Below, in pieces: positions 29,631-32,266 of a stretch of 32,266 bases of DNA (its first letter is position 1; each line of letters starts with the position of its first letter). Both the position numbers and the translations under genes were made by a program. The DNA is from a virus, in IMG/VR virus record IMGVR_UViG_3300037517_000941, positions 1-32,266 of that record. The stretch is one strand, 5' to 3'. The notes under the pieces were generated by a model, which was not told where the DNA came from, did not search any database, and saw only the letters and a program-made list of their open reading frames with translations.

Positions 29631-29961
29631 TTTTTTTGTTTATTATGTGATTTGCAAATTCGGTCATTAACTTATCAACTTCATAAGTATTTTTATCTTC
29701 TGTGTTGTTTTCATTTTTGGTTGCAATTTTCAGCAGGATAAGATACCCGATAAGGTCATTGAGTGTGTCCTCATCGGGTGCTTCCATCCCGGTTGTTTTG
29801 ATGCGGCTCAACTTGTCATCAATGCGGACAAGCAACTGCTCTGTGGTGGATGCCTTGCTGAAAACTCGCACCGGATCCAGTGCGGAGTTTCCATACTTGG
29901 CATTCTTTTCCACCAACATTGAGCAGATTTGGTCGCAGGTTTCAATGATTTTGTTCTGCAT
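29614..29961 (-). CDS. DUF1599-like (nucleotide pyrophosphohydrolase-like) protein
   Basis: 115 aa. LVEKNAKYGNSALDP (about 16-30) and RIDDKLSRI (about 46-54), followed by DTLNDLIGYLILLKIA (about 64-79), form the pattern of DUF1599, an all-alpha NTP-pyrophosphohydrolase-related family. It may adjust nucleotide pools during phage replication. It starts at a TAATG overlap with the SSB-like gene. Confidence 0.7.
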   Translation of the reverse strand: MQNKIIETCDQICSMLVEKNAKYGNSALDPVRVFSKASTTEQLLVRIDDKLSRIKTTGMEAPDEDTLNDLIGYLILLKIATKNENNTEDKNTYEVDKLMTEFANHIINKKNDTRR

Positions 29962-30296
29962 TAGAACGGTAAATCGTTTTGTTCGTTTTCCATTTGGGCA
30001 GCATAGTCATTTTTGAAGTTTTCCATGATGCCCCCTTTGTCCGCTTTGAAAAGATTTTCTCTGCTTACATTTTTGTTAGTTACATTATTGTAACTTTTAG
30101 CACCCCCCACATAGGTTGCAGGTTTCTTCGCTTCCCGTTCTTCTTTTGACTGCGACAAGGCAATGTAATGGGTTTCTCCGAACTTTCCTTCGGTCTTTCT
30201 TTCAGCACATACGAGCTTGATGTACTTCTTTCCGTTCTTGGCGGTAGTGATTGCCTCACTGGGCAGGTCACTTAAACATATATCGAGTATTAACAT
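29961..30296 (-). CDS. single-stranded DNA-binding protein-like
   Basis: 111 aa. Basic N-terminal beta-rich region (SEAITTAKNGKKYIKLVCAERKTEGKFGETHYIAL) and a C-terminus that ends in QNDLPF, the acidic-hydrophobic tail of bacterial SSBs, which recruits replication partners. It would coat ssDNA for the Rad52-like protein and DnaB. Family-level identity is inferred from the tail and context. It has its own TATATTTG box. Confidence 0.6.
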   Translation of the reverse strand: MLILDICLSDLPSEAITTAKNGKKYIKLVCAERKTEGKFGETHYIALSQSKEEREAKKPATYVGGAKSYNNVTNKNVSRENLFKADKGGIMENFKNDYAAQMENEQNDLPF

Positions 30297-30308
30297 GGTG
30301 CAAATATA
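30297..30308 (-). promoter_or_regulatory. early promoter, -7 box only
   Basis: On the minus strand TATATTTG (30308-30301) followed by CACC and the ATG at 30296, identical in layout to the promoters at 1740, 28704 and 31400. No convincing -33 box was seen here. Confidence 0.5.
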
Positions 30309-30319
30309 GTAAATTAAAC

Positions 30320-30943
30320 TTAAAATATACGCAACTGGGCTGCAAAATCTTTGTATCTTTTTTCTGCTGCTGCAAAATAATCATGGTCAAGTTCGCACCC
30401 GATAAAATCAAGTCCTGCTTTATGTGCGGAAATTCTGCTGCTGCCACTTCCCAAATGGGTGTCCAGTATTTTATCGCCTTGCTTTGCGTAGTTCTTAAAA
30501 ATCCAATCGTAAAGAGCAACTGGTTTTTGAGTTGGGTGTATTTTATGGGTTTGGTTATGTTTGTGGATTGAATACCTATAAATTTTAGCTGGTTTTTTCA
30601 ATCCCATAGAAACCCAAGCATATTCAGCAGAAGCAAAATTATCAACTGTTTGTGCTTTATCCCATATTAAAAAATACTCGCTTGGTGGCATTACAAAATT
30701 ATTTGCACCCCAAACTATTTGATTTTTTGAAACTCTAAATAATTCGTTAAAATATTCTTCAGTAGGTTTTTTATCCCATTCTAATTTATCTTTATAATTT
30801 CCTTTAACACCACCTAATCTTAAACTACCTTTTTGTAGTCTTTCTAAACCATAAGGCGGGTCAACAACTGCCAAATCAAAATACTTGTCAGGATAGCGTG
30901 ACATTAAGGCCATGCAGTCCTCGTTGTAAACTTCACTTATCAT
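30320..30943 (-). CDS. DNA methyltransferase, beta class (N6-adenine likely)
   Basis: 207 aa. VYNEDCMALM start, catalytic DPPYG (28-32), HPTQKP (136-141) and SAM-binding ILDTHLGSGSSRIS (159-172), then GCELDHDYF. The order DPPY before the SAM motif defines the beta class. It probably methylates adenine in a short DNA motif, protecting phage DNA; the region between the motifs (about 35-125), which includes target recognition, is more AT-rich in DNA than the flanks. The start overlaps the DnaA-like gene by ATGA. Confidence 0.9.
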   Translation of the reverse strand: MISEVYNEDCMALMSRYPDKYFDLAVVDPPYGLERLQKGSLRLGGVKGNYKDKLEWDKKPTEEYFNELFRVSKNQIVWGANNFVMPPSEYFLIWDKAQTVDNFASAEYAWVSMGLKKPAKIYRYSIHKHNQTHKIHPTQKPVALYDWIFKNYAKQGDKILDTHLGSGSSRISAHKAGLDFIGCELDHDYFAAAEKRYKDFAAQLRIF

Positions 30944-31395
30944 ATCTGTTCTGCAAAGTTTTGATAAGCATTTTTCACCGCTTCCACCTTCCGGGCAAAT
31001 GATTTGTCAAAAGTCATCAGGTTGTCCACCGTTTCAATGCTGTGTATCATTGTGGAGTGGTCACGGCCACCGCATATTTGCCCGATTTTTTGCAACGATA
31101 ACGAGGTTTTATGCCGCAAAATCCAAATGAATATTTGCCGCAATTCCAACACCTCACGTTTACGGGCTTTCACCTTGATAAATTCGGGCTGGTAGTACGG
31201 AAATACAGACCTGATTGCAAGGTGTGTGGCCTTGATATGCTCATCATCCTTGTCAATGTCCTGTACTTTCAGCACGGTTTCCAATTCCCTGATGCGGATT
31301 TGCTGGTGTCTGATTACTTCTTTCATTCTGTCGATTTCACTTTGGCGAAATGTTGTGCGGCTGTTGCGCTGTGGTGCTTTTAATTGTGTTCTCAT
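30940..31395 (-). CDS. DnaA domain IV (DNA-binding) protein
   Basis: 151 aa. A coiled coil at about 17-45 precedes a C-terminal domain with SLSLQKIGQICGGRDHSTMIHSIETV (about 98-123), the signature helix of DnaA domain IV that reads the DnaA box. The ATPase domains of DnaA are absent. It lies next to DnaB and has its own early promoter. It could bind the perfect DnaA box at 1799-1807 or interfere with host DnaA. Confidence 0.85.
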   Translation of the reverse strand: MRTQLKAPQRNSRTTFRQSEIDRMKEVIRHQQIRIRELETVLKVQDIDKDDEHIKATHLAIRSVFPYYQPEFIKVKARKREVLELRQIFIWILRHKTSLSLQKIGQICGGRDHSTMIHSIETVDNLMTFDKSFARKVEAVKNAYQNFAEQI

Positions 31396-31430
31396 GCTGC
31401 AAATATAGTTTAATTATTTATATTTAGAAA
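31396..31430 (-). promoter_or_regulatory. early promoter, Bacteroidota type
   Basis: On the minus strand TATATTTG (31407-31400), CAGC, then ATG at 31395. The -33 position reads TTTC, one mismatch from TTTG, with a 19-bp spacer. It lies between the dnaB stop and the DnaA-like gene. Confidence 0.6.
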
Positions 31431-32266
31431 ATATATTCAACTGTTTTACCCATAAAATTGCATTGCAGCGTTCCTGTCATCCCATTACGGCACTTGCTGA
31501 TAATGAGTTCAGCATCTTCAAGTTCAGGTGGATTGCCGCCATTCTTCTGGGCTTCGTAGTAATCAGGTCGGTAAGGGAATAACACCGTGTCCGCATCCTG
31601 TTCTATGGCACCAGACTCCCGAAGGTTTGCCAACTTTGGGCGGCTGTTTCCTTCCTCTGTTCCCCTGTTAAGTTGTGACAAGGGCATCACCGTACATCCG
31701 CATTCTTTGGCTATCAGTTTGCATTGCCGGGATATGTTGGCGATTTCCTGCTCCCGATTTTTACCGCCTGTGCTTTTGACCAACTGCATATAGTCAATGA
31801 TTACCAAAGTGGGTTTTACCTTCATGGTTTTTATTCGGGTTTTGATTTGTGCTATGTCCAGCATTGTGCTGTCCTCTATTTGAAATTTGTAATCAATGAG
31901 CAGTAATTCACGTGCGATATTCTCCAATTCAAATTCATTGACATCAGCGTTTCTCACTTTTAGGTTGTCCACCCGACCAAGGGATGAAAGTATGCGGTCT
32001 GCAAGTTGTTCTTTTGACATCTCCATACTGAACATTATAACCCTGCCACCCAGCTTTGCATGAGCAATCCCGATGCTGACTGCAAATGCTGTCTTACCCA
32101 TGCCGGGCCGACCTGCCACCACCACATTTTCACCGGGAACAAAACCACCGATGTACTTATCCAATCTGGTGAACCCGGTGGGCAATCCAATAGTTTTAAT
32201 TTCGGATTTGCTTCGTTTCTCCAAGTTATCAAAGCGGTCACCGAGTAGAGTAATCAGGTCAACAGC
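31424..32266 (-). CDS. dnaB: replicative DNA helicase, DnaB family (C-terminal part; starts at 550 across the join)
   Basis: Codons about 132-411 of the helicase, including the RecA-like motor: Walker A GRPGMGKT (about 182-189), FSMEMSKEQLADRI, Walker B LVIIDYMQL (about 284-292), the arginine-finger region PLSQLNRG (about 325) and SRPKLANLRESGAIEQDADTV. The set is complete, so the enzyme should be active. The first seven residues of any apparent TTG start at 32224 are an artefact; the true start is at 550. Confidence 0.95.
   Translation of the reverse strand, partial: AVDLITLLGDRFDNLEKRSKSEIKTIGLPTGFTRLDKYIGGFVPGENVVVAGRPGMGKTAFAVSIGIAHAKLGGRVIMFSMEMSKEQLADRILSSLGRVDNLKVRNADVNEFELENIARELLLIDYKFQIEDSTMLDIAQIKTRIKTMKVKPTLVIIDYMQLVKSTGGKNREQEIANISRQCKLIAKECGCTVMPLSQLNRGTEEGNSRPKLANLRESGAIEQDADTVLFPYRPDYYEAQKNGGNPPELEDAELIISKCRNGMTGTLQCNFMGKTVEYIF
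32110..32266. repeat. terminal redundancy, right copy (circular overlap)
   Basis: Same 157 bases as 1-157, with G at 32236 where the left copy has T at 127. Joining the ends at this overlap gives about 32,109 bp. Confidence 0.93.

Noticed and set aside
1-32266. CRISPR array, integrase or prophage repressor
   Set aside because: No spaced direct repeats of CRISPR type and no recombinase or repressor motifs were seen.

Overview
The window is essentially a complete tailed-phage genome (siphovirus gene set) opened at an arbitrary point. Bases 1-157 reappear at 32110-32266 with one mismatch (127 versus 32236), and a DnaB-type helicase gene runs across the join (550 down to 1, then 32109 down to 31424, 411 codons plus stop, in frame). 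The molecule is therefore best read as a circle of about 32,109 bp. No integrase, excisionase, CI-like repressor, CRISPR array, rRNA or canonical tRNA was seen, which suggests a lytic phage. The host is probably a member of the Bacteroidota: early promoters match the phylum consensus (TTTG/TTG, 19 bp, TAnnTTTG), Shine-Dalgarno sites are almost absent, and many proteins have the look of Bacteroidota phage families.

Layout. The minus strand (1735 down to 1, continuing 32109 down to 25813) carries the early/replication half: an RMF-like small protein, a structured RNA ahead of a 69-aa gene, a helicase-loader/replisome-organizer-like protein whose gene contains two arrays of 11-bp iterons, DnaB helicase, a DnaA domain IV protein, a DNA methyltransferase, an SSB-like protein, a DUF1599-like protein, an AT-rich PD-(D/E)XK nuclease-like gene, a Rad52-type annealing protein, a Gp157-like protein and a metallophosphoesterase. 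The AT-rich gap 1736-1846 separates divergent blocks and holds a perfect DnaA box.

The plus strand (1847-25751) starts with an HNH nuclease, a sigma-like/HTH protein and small membrane or Cys-containing proteins. Next comes a cassette of two glycosyltransferases, a SAM methyltransferase and a ParB-methyltransferase fusion. After the small and large terminase come the tail chaperones (with a likely -1 frameshift), a neck protein, two large tail/baseplate proteins and the tape measure. The head genes follow: XkdF-like protease, scaffold and major capsid protein. Then come the tail tube, a portal fused to a winged helix and MuF-like tail, connectors, a decoration-like protein, a receptor-binding-like fibre and the lysis genes. 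The blocks converge at a hairpin at 25770-25789.

Two classes of start-proximal signal stand out. Four early genes share TATATTTGCANCATG, which implies leaderless or nearly leaderless mRNAs. Six other genes (five structural, plus the metallophosphoesterase) share a CTACTTTTATAGATAG-like element 14-17 nt before the start codon, in every case just downstream of a hairpin. The phage's own sigma-like protein is a candidate reader of the second class. All functional names are inferred from sequence patterns read by eye; no database search was run.
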